This document shows positions 8,362 to 15,992 of a stretch of 64,000 nucleotides of DNA, in pieces. The stretch spans positions 186,001 to 250,000 of the forward strand of contig NZ_JAMBNV010000001.1 of the NCBI RefSeq assembly GCF_023715245.1. Direction: 5' to 3'. A program made the position numbers and the translations under genes. Positions within the stretch are counted from its first letter, which is position 1. Each line of letters begins with the position of its first letter. The DNA comes from Sporosarcina luteola. GTDB taxonomy: Bacteria > Bacillota > Bacilli > Bacillales_A > Planococcaceae. The notes under the pieces were generated by a model, which saw nothing but the letters and a program-made list of their open reading frames with translations, had not been told where the DNA came from and made no database searches.

Positions 8362-9984
8362 TTGAAGAATATCAGCATCTTAGTCATCACTCTTTTACTG
8401 TTTTTATCAGGATTTACAGGAGCAACAACAGTAGCGCATGCGGACACAGTTTTACCTTTTAATACAACTATTTCAGGGAACATTTCCGAACAAGCTCCAA
8501 TGGACGCGTACACGATAACTGTACCGAAGGCAGGTACATTGACGATTACTGCGAACGTTCATTTTAATGCAGCACTAATGGAACTCCGAGATTCTAATAA
8601 TGAGCTTACAGGCCATCCTGAAGGAATTTATAATGGTCGTCCAGAAAATGCTACTTCGCTTAGCAAAGATATTAACGTCGAACCGGGTGTATATACTTTA
8701 TTTATTAAGGATGCCAATAAAGATAGTTTCGGTAATTATAATGTGAGTGTGTCATTTAACCCGGCAAATAATAATGAGACCGAGCCGAATCAGACATTTA
8801 CGGAAGCGATGCCGATAAAGGTGAATCGGGAACGGATCAGAGGGTTTATTAGCTGGAATGATACTGCAGATTATTACAAAGTCGAATTGGATGAACCTGG
8901 TCGTTTGGTAATCGACATTGACTCCAAAATGTTCAATGGATCTGTCCGCCTGTATGATTCCGAAGGGGAAATGATTTCTTGGGATAGTCTTGGATTCTAT
9001 AACGGCTTGCCGCTACATTGGAAATCGCATACTGATCTTGAAGCGGATACTTACTATATTAGTATAAAAGGTAATGACTATTATCAAGGTATTTATGAAA
9101 TGGACGTCTCTTTCATCCCAGCCAACAATGATGAGATTGAACCGAATAATAGTAGGGAATCGGCAACCCCGATTGCAGTAAACGACAACAAGATCCATAC
9201 CGGTTTCCTAAGTCATACGGATAAAGAAGATTATTATCGGATTGAAATGAAGTATGACGGGTTTTTAACGATTGATTTTTCATCCGAATTCAGTGGGTAT
9301 AGTTTGATGAAAGAACGAAGCATTTCGTATGATTCCCATTTGAGTAGCGGTGCTGTCGGGAAACCAGAAAAGTCATCTAAACGGATTGAGCTTAAAAAAG
9401 GCACGTATTATTTCATTCCTTCCATAAAAGTACTTTGGCAGGGCGGTGTATATACAATGTCCTTCAGAGCTGAACCTGCGTTTAAGGATGTAACTGGCAG
9501 ATATTCACCCGCAGTCACGTACTTGGCAGAAAAGGAAGTTGCAAAAGGGATTTCGGGAAGCGAATTTGGCGTCAAAGATAACATCAAGCGGGTAGACGCA
9601 GCGATTTGGCTAGCTAAAATAATGAATCTTGATTTATCGGATTCACGCCCGACCCCATATGTCGACGTTCCGGAAAGAGCGTGGGGCGCGGTGAATGCCT
9701 TAAAAAGGGAAAACATTGTAAACGGAAAATCATCGACTCATTTCGGGGCAAATGACACGATGACCCGCGGTGAAATGGCATTGTTGATCCAAAGGGCATA
9801 TAAATTATCAGGCGATGGAGTGAAGCTTCCCTTCACCGATGTCTCGTCGCGCTATGAGAATGCGGTAAGGTCTTTGATGAAGAATAATATAACGCAAGGG
9901 AAATCGGCGAGTAAGTTTGGAACTGACGAGGCCATCACCCGTGGTGAAATGGCGTTGTTTTTATACCGCGCGGATAAAAAGTAA
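8362..9984 (+). CDS. Exported S-layer-homology protein with PPC-type domains (copy 2)
   Basis: 540 residues, TTG start behind GAAGAGG. Same order as the preceding gene: signal peptide ending near VAHADT, three PPC-like repeats, three SLH repeats, with close sequence similarity along the whole length. The pair therefore arose by tandem duplication. The most divergent stretch is the second and third PPC-like repeat (residues about 150-330), where the two copies differ in many surface residues while the SLH part stays nearly constant. No enzyme motif is seen. Co-transcribed with copy 1; an intrinsic terminator follows. Confidence 0.88.
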   Translation: MKNISILVITLLLFLSGFTGATTVAHADTVLPFNTTISGNISEQAPMDAYTITVPKAGTLTITANVHFNAALMELRDSNNELTGHPEGIYNGRPENATSLSKDINVEPGVYTLFIKDANKDSFGNYNVSVSFNPANNNETEPNQTFTEAMPIKVNRERIRGFISWNDTADYYKVELDEPGRLVIDIDSKMFNGSVRLYDSEGEMISWDSLGFYNGLPLHWKSHTDLEADTYYISIKGNDYYQGIYEMDVSFIPANNDEIEPNNSRESATPIAVNDNKIHTGFLSHTDKEDYYRIEMKYDGFLTIDFSSEFSGYSLMKERSISYDSHLSSGAVGKPEKSSKRIELKKGTYYFIPSIKVLWQGGVYTMSFRAEPAFKDVTGRYSPAVTYLAEKEVAKGISGSEFGVKDNIKRVDAAIWLAKIMNLDLSDSRPTPYVDVPERAWGAVNALKRENIVNGKSSTHFGANDTMTRGEMALLIQRAYKLSGDGVKLPFTDVSSRYENAVRSLMKNNITQGKSASKFGTDEAITRGEMALFLYRADKK

Positions 9985-9989
9985 GGATG

Positions 9990-10021
9990 AAAAAGAGTGG
10001 TCTATGGACTGCTCTTTTTTT
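9990..10021 (+). terminator. Rho-independent terminator after the SLH pair
   Basis: AAAAAGAG-TG-GTC, loop TATG, GAC-TG-CTCTTTTTTT. The stem is continuous if the two TG/TG pairs are counted as wobbles, and it ends in a run of T. Confidence 0.85.
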
Positions 10022-10111
10022 ATGGGTGTGTATATAGGACTTCGTGGGGATTACATTATCAGAAAACTTAATTATAATTTAGTTAAGGAGGATCATAAGG
10101 AGGGTCATTTA

Positions 10112-10399
10112 ATGAAGAAACGCTATTTGATCGGCGGATTATTATTGTTTATTCTCCTCTTTGCACTCGTAACTAATCCCTCAGAGAAGGAGTATTTGCA
10201 ATTTAGCGAAGAGCATTATGGCCCGCCGCCACTATTAGCAAAAATAGAAACCGAAAGAATAAACTTCTTGCTCTTTTCAACATACACGCCAATTTATCAT
10301 TTTGAATACGGAATTACCTATTTAGGTGCATTCGGAATGTTTTTTCAAATATCCGATGGACAGTTTGACTATCCGAGGTGGTTGGAATTATTTAAGTAA
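10112..10399 (+). CDS. Small membrane-anchored protein, DUF4359-like
   Basis: 95 residues from the ATG at 10112, behind a strong AAGGAGGG; a longer in-frame reading back to 9917 overlaps the SLH gene and terminator and is rejected. One N-terminal hydrophobic helix (residues 6-21) is followed by TNPSEKEYLQF, which resembles the start of the DUF4359 group of small Bacillus proteins, then a short extracytoplasmic part. Function unknown. Stands alone between terminators and the next gene. Confidence 0.65.
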   Translation: MKKRYLIGGLLLFILLFALVTNPSEKEYLQFSEEHYGPPPLLAKIETERINFLLFSTYTPIYHFEYGITYLGAFGMFFQISDGQFDYPRWLELFK

Positions 10400-10476
10400 A
10401 TTTTTTATTTGACCAATGAAAGGAGAACGGGCTGCCGGAGTAGAAATTGTAATGAAAGGTTAGGGGAGGTATGGAT

Positions 10477-11268
10477 ATGCTACCGCAGGAGTTGGCTGTT
10501 GAAAAAATTAGTGAAAGCTTGAAGAGTGATCCTCGTGTCCAAGCGATCTTTCTCAAAGGGTCGATGGGGAGGGGCGAGCATGATGCACATTCGGACGTCG
10601 ATCTCTATTGCTTGGTGAACGAGGAGGATAAAAAGGATTTTCTTGCGAGCCGGGTGAAGCATTTACAAGCGTATCGCGACATTATTTTAATGGATGATAT
10701 TTTCATTGTAGCCCCTCAGATTATCGCGGTGTTCGATGATTTATTACATATTGATTTATTCACGGTGACTAAAGAAACATTTGTGGGTGGTGACCATTTC
10801 AAGGTGCTGTATGATCCATATCATTTGCTGGATGAATTGATGGAGACGCCAGGGCTGGTGTTGTCGGAGGAGGAATATCGGGACGATGTCATGGATGTCG
10901 GGTGGTTTTTATTCCAATACTCGAAGTCCGCTGCACGGGGGAATGATATTTGGTCGGTTCGGATGCTGACGAATGTCGTGCATCATTTGGGAAGGGTGCT
11001 GCTCTATCGATATGCACCGGAACGGGCGAAGTTGGGGTTGAAGACGATTGAACAATCATTGCCGAGGTCCGTTGTATCAGAGTTGACGGAAATTCTGGAG
11101 TTCATCACACCCGGAAAGCATGCGCAGGCTGTAGTTCTAATGAGCAGATTGCTCGATAGGGAGTATGAATGGATTCGGTTGCAGTGGAGTGAAGAAAGTC
11201 AGCAGATGAGGTTTCTGCGGAGAATGATTGATGGGTATATAGGGGAAAGGGAGGAGGAAGAGGTATGA
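10477..11268 (+). CDS. Nucleotidyltransferase-domain protein
   Basis: 263 residues if started at the ATG at 10477, which sits 7 bases after GGGGAGG; the ATG at 10471 would be only 1 base from it. The N-terminal motif LKGSMGRGEHDAHSDVDLY is the GSxxRGE..DxD signature of the minimal nucleotidyltransferase fold, as in aminoglycoside nucleotidyltransferases and MNT toxins-antitoxins. The rest is helical and resembles the C-terminal region of kanamycin-nucleotidyltransferase-like proteins. Substrate is not predictable. The stop overlaps the start of the next gene (ATGA), so the two are translationally coupled. Confidence 0.8.
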   Translation: MLPQELAVEKISESLKSDPRVQAIFLKGSMGRGEHDAHSDVDLYCLVNEEDKKDFLASRVKHLQAYRDIILMDDIFIVAPQIIAVFDDLLHIDLFTVTKETFVGGDHFKVLYDPYHLLDELMETPGLVLSEEEYRDDVMDVGWFLFQYSKSAARGNDIWSVRMLTNVVHHLGRVLLYRYAPERAKLGLKTIEQSLPRSVVSELTEILEFITPGKHAQAVVLMSRLLDREYEWIRLQWSEESQQMRFLRRMIDGYIGEREEEEV

Positions 11269-11618
11269 CGCAAGTTTGTGTGATTGGCATTCATGTGCCG
11301 GATTTAGAAAAGGCGATTGATTTTTATACGGGGGTTTTGGGGTTTGAGGTGAACAAGGAGTATGGACCGAAGATTGTAACACTCGTTCACGGGGATTTGC
11401 CTATTGTGTTGGAGGAAACGGAAGTGGCGGCGTTTAATAAGACATCTTCAGGCGTTGAGCTGACACTGAAAACGGATGACATCCATCGATCCCTTGCGAT
11501 ACTAAAAGAACATGATGTCGAATTGATTATCGCAGAACCCGCAGATTGCCCGCCAGGAAAGTATATCAGTTTTCGTGATCCTTTCGGGAATGTGTGGGAG
11601 TATTTGCAGTTTAATTGA
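11265..11618 (+). CDS. VOC (glyoxalase/bleomycin-resistance) family protein
   Basis: 117 residues. Begins at an ATGA overlap with the nucleotidyltransferase gene and has its own GGAGGAAGAGG site. Typical single VOC domain with two beta-alpha-beta-beta-beta halves: CVIGIHVPDLEKAIDFYTGVLGFEV at the start and ISFRDPFGNVWEYLQ at the end. Metal ligand positions (His near residue 9 and Glu near 113) are consistent with a metalloenzyme, though which reaction cannot be said. Coupling to a nucleotidyltransferase gene suggests a small-molecule modification role, as inference. Confidence 0.85.
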   Translation: MTQVCVIGIHVPDLEKAIDFYTGVLGFEVNKEYGPKIVTLVHGDLPIVLEETEVAAFNKTSSGVELTLKTDDIHRSLAILKEHDVELIIAEPADCPPGKYISFRDPFGNVWEYLQFN

Positions 11619-11688
11619 ATAATTAGTTTTCCATTGAGTGAATATGCTAAACTAGTAAATAGCGGAATACTATTTAAGGAGTTGAACC

Positions 11689-12663
11689 ATATTCATTTAT
11701 AAGCCTAGAAAAGCCCCTCTTTTGTTAGAAGGGCTGGAGGCGGCGATTAGGCGATTGCCAAATCACCATGAAGCGATTCCTGTTTTGCGTTCGAAGTATG
11801 CGGCGGTCCAAGCCGGATTTGGCGGCGAACAGGAATTGGACAAGGTGCTTGAGGACTATGATTTTTCAATGAAGCATGGCATTTTCCACGATCTATCGTT
11901 ACTGTCCAGCACCCATTTTCAAATTGACTCGCTCTTCATCACCCCATCATATGCGGTTTTGTTTGAAGTGAAAAACATTGCGGGTGAATTGACGGTGACT
12001 GAAAATCCACCACAATTAATTCGCGTGTTGGATTCCGGACAGGTGAGCGGATTCAAAAGCCCGATTGCCCAACTTGAAAGCAACTGTGAACTGTTTCAAG
12101 ACTGGTTGTATAGTCGAGACATCTCATTGCCGGTATACGGGGCAGTTGTACTCGCCTACGCCAAGCAACGCATTGAAGTATTCGATACGAAAATCCCTGT
12201 TTTATTCCCAAGCGCGGTTCCCACTTTCATTCGCAAACTCCCAACAACCTCCCCATTGTTGGATGACGAAACGTTTGCTATCCTTTTAACGCAGCTAAGC
12301 AGCTCCCATCGCGATTTCATTCCCTCTCCTATCTGTAAGACATATTCCATTCGACACAGCGACATTCGGACGGGCGTGATTTGCCCGGGATGTGGGTTAA
12401 TTGGCATGGAGAAATACAATGGTGGGTGGCGTTGTTTATCCTGTGCAAGGGCGAGCCGAGATTCCCACAAACAAGCGATACGAGACTGGTTCCTTTTGTT
12501 TGGTGGCGGAATGAGGAATAAAGATTGTCGAGAGTTTCTGAGAGTTGATCGGCAGCAGACTGCCCATCGGCTATTGACGTCTATGGATTTAGATGTGGAA
12601 GGGGCTAAACGAAACAGGTTGTATATCATGAAATTTGATATGGAAAGCAAAAAGCGCACATAA
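11689..12663 (+). CDS. NERD (nuclease-related) domain protein with C-terminal zinc ribbon
   Basis: 324 residues if started at 11689. Residues about 35-150 match the NERD domain (FGGEQELDKVL, QIDSLFITPSYAVLFEVKN), a nuclease-like fold. Near residue 235 are CPGCGLIG and WRCLSCAR, a four-cysteine zinc ribbon, followed by a helical tail. The start is odd: the reading frame begins with conserved-looking IFIYKPRKAPLLLEGLEA, which can be included only if translation starts at ATA 11689, 7 bases after AAGGAG, or ATT 11695. The first ordinary start is TTG 11722, which has no ribosome site and drops this segment. The stop codon lies in the loop of a terminator that an insertion sequence has split. Confidence 0.82.
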   Translation: MFIYKPRKAPLLLEGLEAAIRRLPNHHEAIPVLRSKYAAVQAGFGGEQELDKVLEDYDFSMKHGIFHDLSLLSSTHFQIDSLFITPSYAVLFEVKNIAGELTVTENPPQLIRVLDSGQVSGFKSPIAQLESNCELFQDWLYSRDISLPVYGAVVLAYAKQRIEVFDTKIPVLFPSAVPTFIRKLPTTSPLLDDETFAILLTQLSSSHRDFIPSPICKTYSIRHSDIRTGVICPGCGLIGMEKYNGGWRCLSCARASRDSHKQAIRDWFLLFGGGMRNKDCREFLRVDRQQTAHRLLTSMDLDVEGAKRNRLYIMKFDMESKKRT

Positions 12664-12699
12664 TTGAAGTGACCCCAAAAAGTTGGACATTGTATTAAT

Positions 12700-13494
12700 T
12701 TAAGCTGCGCGTTGGGCAAGAGTCCGGTATTGTACAGGACTCTTGCCTTTTAATTTTGACTTGATACGTTTGTTATTATAGTAATTCATATATTCTTCAA
12801 GTTCTTTTTTAAAATGATCAACACTTTCAAATTCATTTAAATATAGAAATTCAGACTTCATGATCCCAAAGAAGTTCTCAATCACAGCGTTGTCATAACA
12901 GTTTCCCTTACGGGACATACTCTGTATTATGCCGTGTTCTTTTAAGGCATGGCGATACTGTTTCATTTGGTAATGCCATCCCTGGTCTGAATGAAGAATA
13001 AGTTCATCCTCATCCTTCAATCGCTCAAAAGACTTCTCTAACATATCTGATACTAGTGAGTAAGTTGGCCTGGAACCTAGAGTGTATGTGATGATTTCAC
13101 CATTAAATAAATCAAGAATAGGAGATAGATAGAGCTTCTCTCCGAATAACTTGAACTCTGTAATATCTGTTACCCATTTTTGATTTGGCTTTTCGGCATT
13201 GAAATCACGATCTAACACATTTGGCGCTATCTTCCCAACCTGCCCTTTATACGAACGATATTTCTTCATACGGACAACACATTTCAAGCCTAATTCCTTC
13301 ATTATTCGCTGCACTTTTTTATGATTCACTTTATATCCTTTGTTTTCTAACTCGTCCTTGATACGACGATAGCCGTAACGGCCTTTGTGTTCATGATATA
13401 TTGACTGAATCATTACCTTTAACTCCGCATCCTTGTCTGGACGATTAAATTGATCAATCCAGTAATAGTAGGTGCTACGGGGTATACCAGCCAA
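12700..13494 (-). CDS. IS3-family transposase OrfB (DDE integrase)
   Basis: 264 residues shown from the TTG at 13494, but the frame stays open upstream to the A6G slippery site at 13596-13602, so it is expressed mainly as an OrfAB fusion by -1 frameshifting. Contains an HTH_21 segment (YHEHKGRYGYRRIKDEL) and the retroviral integrase core with D in KWVTDITEF, D in LILHSDQGWHY and E in NAVIENFFG. C-terminal YYNNKRIKSKLKGKSPVQYR is typical of the IS150 group. All catalytic residues are present and no stop interrupts it. Confidence 0.94.
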   Translation of the reverse strand: MAGIPRSTYYYWIDQFNRPDKDAELKVMIQSIYHEHKGRYGYRRIKDELENKGYKVNHKKVQRIMKELGLKCVVRMKKYRSYKGQVGKIAPNVLDRDFNAEKPNQKWVTDITEFKLFGEKLYLSPILDLFNGEIITYTLGSRPTYSLVSDMLEKSFERLKDEDELILHSDQGWHYQMKQYRHALKEHGIIQSMSRKGNCYDNAVIENFFGIMKSEFLYLNEFESVDHFKKELEEYMNYYNNKRIKSKLKGKSPVQYRTLAQRAA

Positions 13495-13538
13495 CTTTAT
13501 AAGTGCTTTAACCGGGAATGTCAGCCTTAGTTCATAGA

Positions 13539-14063
13539 TTACTTTCGCTTTATCTTGTTTGGTGATTTTCCCTTGCTTTGAACTAAGGCATTCAACTTTT
13601 TTAAATACTCATTCTCCATTCGTAATTGTTCCACTTCGGCCTGTAAAGCTTCGACAGTATCATCTTTTGAAGACTCGTTATTTCGTTTCTTTTGGGATTC
13701 TTTTTTCATGGATGGACGCCCCTTATTCTTAGAAGTGAGGGCGTCTACTCCACCTTTTTCAAAAAGGATCCTCCAAGCTCTTATCGTTGATGGAGAGGAG
13801 ATGTTGAAAATTACAGCCGTTTCATTTGGTGACGTCCCATTATCACTCATGTAATTTAGTACATCCAGTTTAAACTGTAAGGTGTAATTTGTGTAGTTTT
13901 TCTTCATTAAACTTTCTATGCCATGAACTTGATATTGCTTTACCCAGTTCATCACTACGCTTACAGATGTTCCAATTGACCTTTCGATTGATATATAACT
14001 TTCTCCGCCTTCTAAATACCGTTTAACAGCCGCTAATTTATAATCAAGCGTATACTTCGTCAT
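13539..14063 (-). CDS. IS3-family transposase OrfA (DNA-binding)
   Basis: 174 residues. Two helix-turn-helix segments (KLAAVKRYLEGGESYISIERSIG near the start and LDVLNYMSDNGTSPNETAVIFN in the middle) bind the element ends. The C-terminus, residues about 140-160 (EALQAEVEQLRMENEYLKKLNALV), is a leucine-zipper coiled coil that normally mediates OrfA/OrfAB pairing. The final codons overlap the OrfB frame; the slippery site lies at the TTAAAAAAG that encodes LKK. Start ATG 14063 is close to the right end of the element. Confidence 0.92.
   Translation of the reverse strand: MTKYTLDYKLAAVKRYLEGGESYISIERSIGTSVSVVMNWVKQYQVHGIESLMKKNYTNYTLQFKLDVLNYMSDNGTSPNETAVIFNISSPSTIRAWRILFEKGGVDALTSKNKGRPSMKKESQKKRNNESSKDDTVEALQAEVEQLRMENEYLKKLNALVQSKGKSPNKIKRK
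13596..13602 (-). other. A6G programmed -1 frameshift site of the transposase
   Basis: On the minus strand the heptamer AAAAAAG is read as TTA AAA AAG in OrfA. Slipping back by one base enters an open frame that runs without a stop into OrfB. This is the usual layout of IS150-type elements. Confidence 0.8.
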
Positions 14064-14152
14064 AGAAAAACTGCACCTCCAATAGTTGGATTGTGTCCAA
14101 CAATTGGGGTGCAGTTCAAATTTGTGCGCTTTTTTGATGTCGATAGGCCGTT

Positions 14153-14267
14153 TCGGTGATAAACTCGTTCAAGTCGGTGATAACACTTCGAGTTTCGGTG
14201 ATAAAAGGGTAAGATTCGGTGATAAACCCGCGATATTCGGTGATAACTCCCTAGGAGCCGGCGAAAA
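14153..14267 (+). repeat. TCGGTGATAA array A1, 21-base period
   Basis: Cores start at 14153, 14174, 14195, 14216, 14237 and, degenerate (CCGGCGAAAA), 14258: exactly 21 bases apart. Between cores the sequence is variable except for a frequent AG two to three bases before the core. It begins 35 bases beyond the right end of the insertion sequence. Open reading frames across it are translation artefacts of the 21-base period. Confidence 0.9.
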
Positions 14268-14325
14268 AGGAAATCACCCATGAAAAAGGTGCTTAGATCG
14301 GCACATCTTGTTGAAAACTGCCGAT

Positions 14326-14419
14326 TCGGTGATAAAGGACTGAGAATCGGTGATAAACTCGTTCAAGTCGGTGATAACGGTTCGAGAATCGGTGATAACA
14401 CGTCTAGAATCGGTGATAA
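14326..14419 (+). repeat. TCGGTGATAA array A2, 21-base period
   Basis: Cores at 14326, 14347, 14368, 14389 and 14410. The stretch around 14347-14377 is the same as that around 14153-14183, so A1 and A2 partly arose by duplication. A2 ends just beyond the 3' end of the opuCC-like gene on the minus strand; A1 to A2 phase is not kept (68 bases). Together A1, the 58 bases between and A2 fill the gene-free stretch 14119-14445. Confidence 0.9.
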
Positions 14420-14445
14420 CGCCGCGTGCAAAGCACCACGCCCCA

Positions 14446-15336
14446 TCACTCCACCTCAATCAACCCACTCTCCACCAAAAACTCCTCTGCTACCCTCTCC
14501 ACCATCATGCCGTCGTTGTCGACTTTGGCATTCATTTTTTGCATGGCTTCTTCGTTGATCATGCCTTCGAGCTGTTTCAAGACGGCTTCGATTTCAGGGT
14601 ACTCCTTCAGCGTTTCTTTCCGCACGAGTGGGAGTGCGTGGTAAGGAGGGAAGTAGGATTTGTCGTCTTCCAATACACGCAAGTCGAATTCCTGCAGCTG
14701 ACCATCTGTCGTGTAGGAGTTGATGACGTCAACTTCGCCTGCATTAATGGAACGGTACATGATGCCGTGGTCCATACCTTTGACGTTCTTGAACTTCAAT
14801 CCATATTCCTTCGAAAAGCCGGGGAGTCCGTCGGGGCGATCGATGAATTCGAAGACCGCGCCTAACGTGAAATCTTCGGAGTAAGCAGCGAAGTCACTAA
14901 ATGTGACGACGCCAAGTTCTTCCGCTTTTGATTCGTCCAACGCGAGGGTGTACGTGTTGTTGAAGCCAAACGTGTTGAAGGCGATAATGCCGTCTTCACC
15001 GACGAGTCGTCTTGTCATTTCCAACGTTTCCTCTGCGTTGCCTGGCTCCTCATGGTAATAGTTGACGACGATTGTCCCTGTGTAATCGGGAACGACGTCG
15101 ATATTGCCGTTCAGCATCGCATTCCATACGACGTTGGAGCCGCCGAGGTTTTCTTTATAGATGACTTTAATATCTGTTTTATTCTCAATCAACTGCCCCA
15201 TGACGTGGGACAAAATGATGCTTTCCGTATTGTTCCGCGAACCGAGCGTCAATGAATCTTCTTCAATGAAGATGCATCCGGTCAACATGCTTGCGACAAC
15301 TGCAATGAGCAGTAATGAAATAAACTTTTTCCTCAT
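14446..15336 (-). CDS. opuCC: Osmoprotectant (glycine betaine/carnitine/choline) ABC transporter, substrate-binding lipoprotein
   Basis: 296 residues. Lipoprotein signal peptide with lipobox LTGC at residue 21, followed by an OpuAC/OsmF-type binding domain (LTLGSRNNTESIILSHVMGQLIE, VPDYTGTIVVNYY). Such proteins capture quaternary amines for osmoprotection. Its start overlaps the stop of the permease gene by one base (TAATG), so the three genes form one operon. In the usual four-gene OpuC/OpuB operon a second permease follows this gene; here there is none, and repeat array A and an insertion sequence lie downstream. Exact substrate unknown. Confidence 0.88.
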   Translation of the reverse strand: MRKKFISLLLIAVVASMLTGCIFIEEDSLTLGSRNNTESIILSHVMGQLIENKTDIKVIYKENLGGSNVVWNAMLNGNIDVVPDYTGTIVVNYYHEEPGNAEETLEMTRRLVGEDGIIAFNTFGFNNTYTLALDESKAEELGVVTFSDFAAYSEDFTLGAVFEFIDRPDGLPGFSKEYGLKFKNVKGMDHGIMYRSINAGEVDVINSYTTDGQLQEFDLRVLEDDKSYFPPYHALPLVRKETLKEYPEIEAVLKQLEGMINEEAMQKMNAKVDNDGMMVERVAEEFLVESGLIEVE

Positions 15337-15992
15337 TACACTTTCAATCCTTTCGGTGTCGTCCAGCGCTCAACCGAGCTGAAGAACACTTCTAGAATGA
15401 TGGCAAGCAGTGCGGCCGGGATCGCGCCAAGAAGGATCAGTCCATCGATTCCACGCGTAATTCCAAGGAAAATGAAATCGCCGAGTCCGCCAGCACCAAT
15501 AAATGCGGCAAGTGTAGCGTTACCTACGTTAATGACTGCAGCTGTCCGGATTCCGGCCATGATGACAGGAATTGCCAGCGGAAGCTCAACTTTGAAAAGA
15601 ATTTGCATGCTCGTCATGCCCATTCCTTTGGCTGCTTCCCGAGTAGCCGGGTCGACGTCGCTAATACCTGCGTACGTGTTTCGCGCAATCGGCAGCAGCG
15701 AATAAAGGAAAAGTGCAGCAATCGCCGTTTTCACGCCAATCCCGAAAATAGGGATCATGAAACCGAGCAAGGCGAGACTTGGAATTGTCTGCATGACGCC
15801 TGTGCCACCGAGTACGAGTGTCGTCAGTTTTGGAACTCGGGTGACAAGGATTCCTAGGAACACGCCGAGAATGATCGCGATCAACATCGAAAAGAACACA
15901 AGCTGAATATGAACGGATGTCGCTTCGAGAACTTCTCTCCAGCGCATCTGCGATTGTTCGGTCAATTGTTGCCAAATAGATAAATTATTCAT
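15336..15992 (-). CDS. opuCB: Osmoprotectant ABC transporter, permease
   Basis: 218 residues from the ATG at 15992, which overlaps the stop of the ATPase gene (ATGA) and has a GAGGTGG site. An extension to 16025 is possible but has no support. Five to six membrane helices and the EAA loop (REAAKGMGMTSMQILFKVELPLA) that docks onto the ATPase. It is the only permease of the operon, so the channel would be a homodimer unless a partner is encoded elsewhere. Confidence 0.88.
   Translation of the reverse strand: MNNLSIWQQLTEQSQMRWREVLEATSVHIQLVFFSMLIAIILGVFLGILVTRVPKLTTLVLGGTGVMQTIPSLALLGFMIPIFGIGVKTAIAALFLYSLLPIARNTYAGISDVDPATREAAKGMGMTSMQILFKVELPLAIPVIMAGIRTAAVINVGNATLAAFIGAGGLGDFIFLGITRGIDGLILLGAIPAALLAIILEVFFSSVERWTTPKGLKV

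Larger units (their letters stand above)
12665..14118 (-). mobile_element. Complete IS3-family insertion sequence (IS150-like)
   Basis: 1454 bases. The ends are imperfect inverted repeats of about 25 bases: the left end starts TGAAGTGACCCCAA and the right end, read inward on the other strand, starts TGAACTGCACCCCAA; both continue to GTTGGACA. The direct repeat AAT flanks both sides (12662-12664 and 14119-14121), consistent with a 3-base target duplication. It encodes OrfA and OrfB on the minus strand with a frameshift site between them. All parts appear intact, so it may be active. The target is the loop of the NERD gene terminator. Confidence 0.93.
12649..14135 (+). terminator. Terminator of the NERD gene, split by the insertion sequence
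   Basis: Left arm AAAAAGCGCACA at 12649-12660, which also encodes the last NERD codons, and right arm TGTGCGCTTTTTT at 14123-14135. Removing the insertion and one 3-base duplication restores a perfect hairpin with a loop of TAATT and a T tail. Confidence 0.75.

Noticed and set aside
12700..13602. Transposase broken by a frameshift (pseudogene)
   Set aside because: The A6G slippery heptamer and open overlapping frame are the normal programmed -1 frameshift of this IS group.
14060..14281. Open frames with heptapeptide repeats (YHR on the minus strand, GDK/GDN on the plus strand) over the TCGGTGATAA arrays
   Set aside because: They follow from a 21-base DNA period, occur on both strands, lack ribosome sites, and other arrays with 20-base or mixed periods do not stay in frame.
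14153..14419. CRISPR array
   Set aside because: Cores are only 10-14 bases and fillers 7-10 bases, far below CRISPR sizes; cores are degenerate and no cas gene is in the window.
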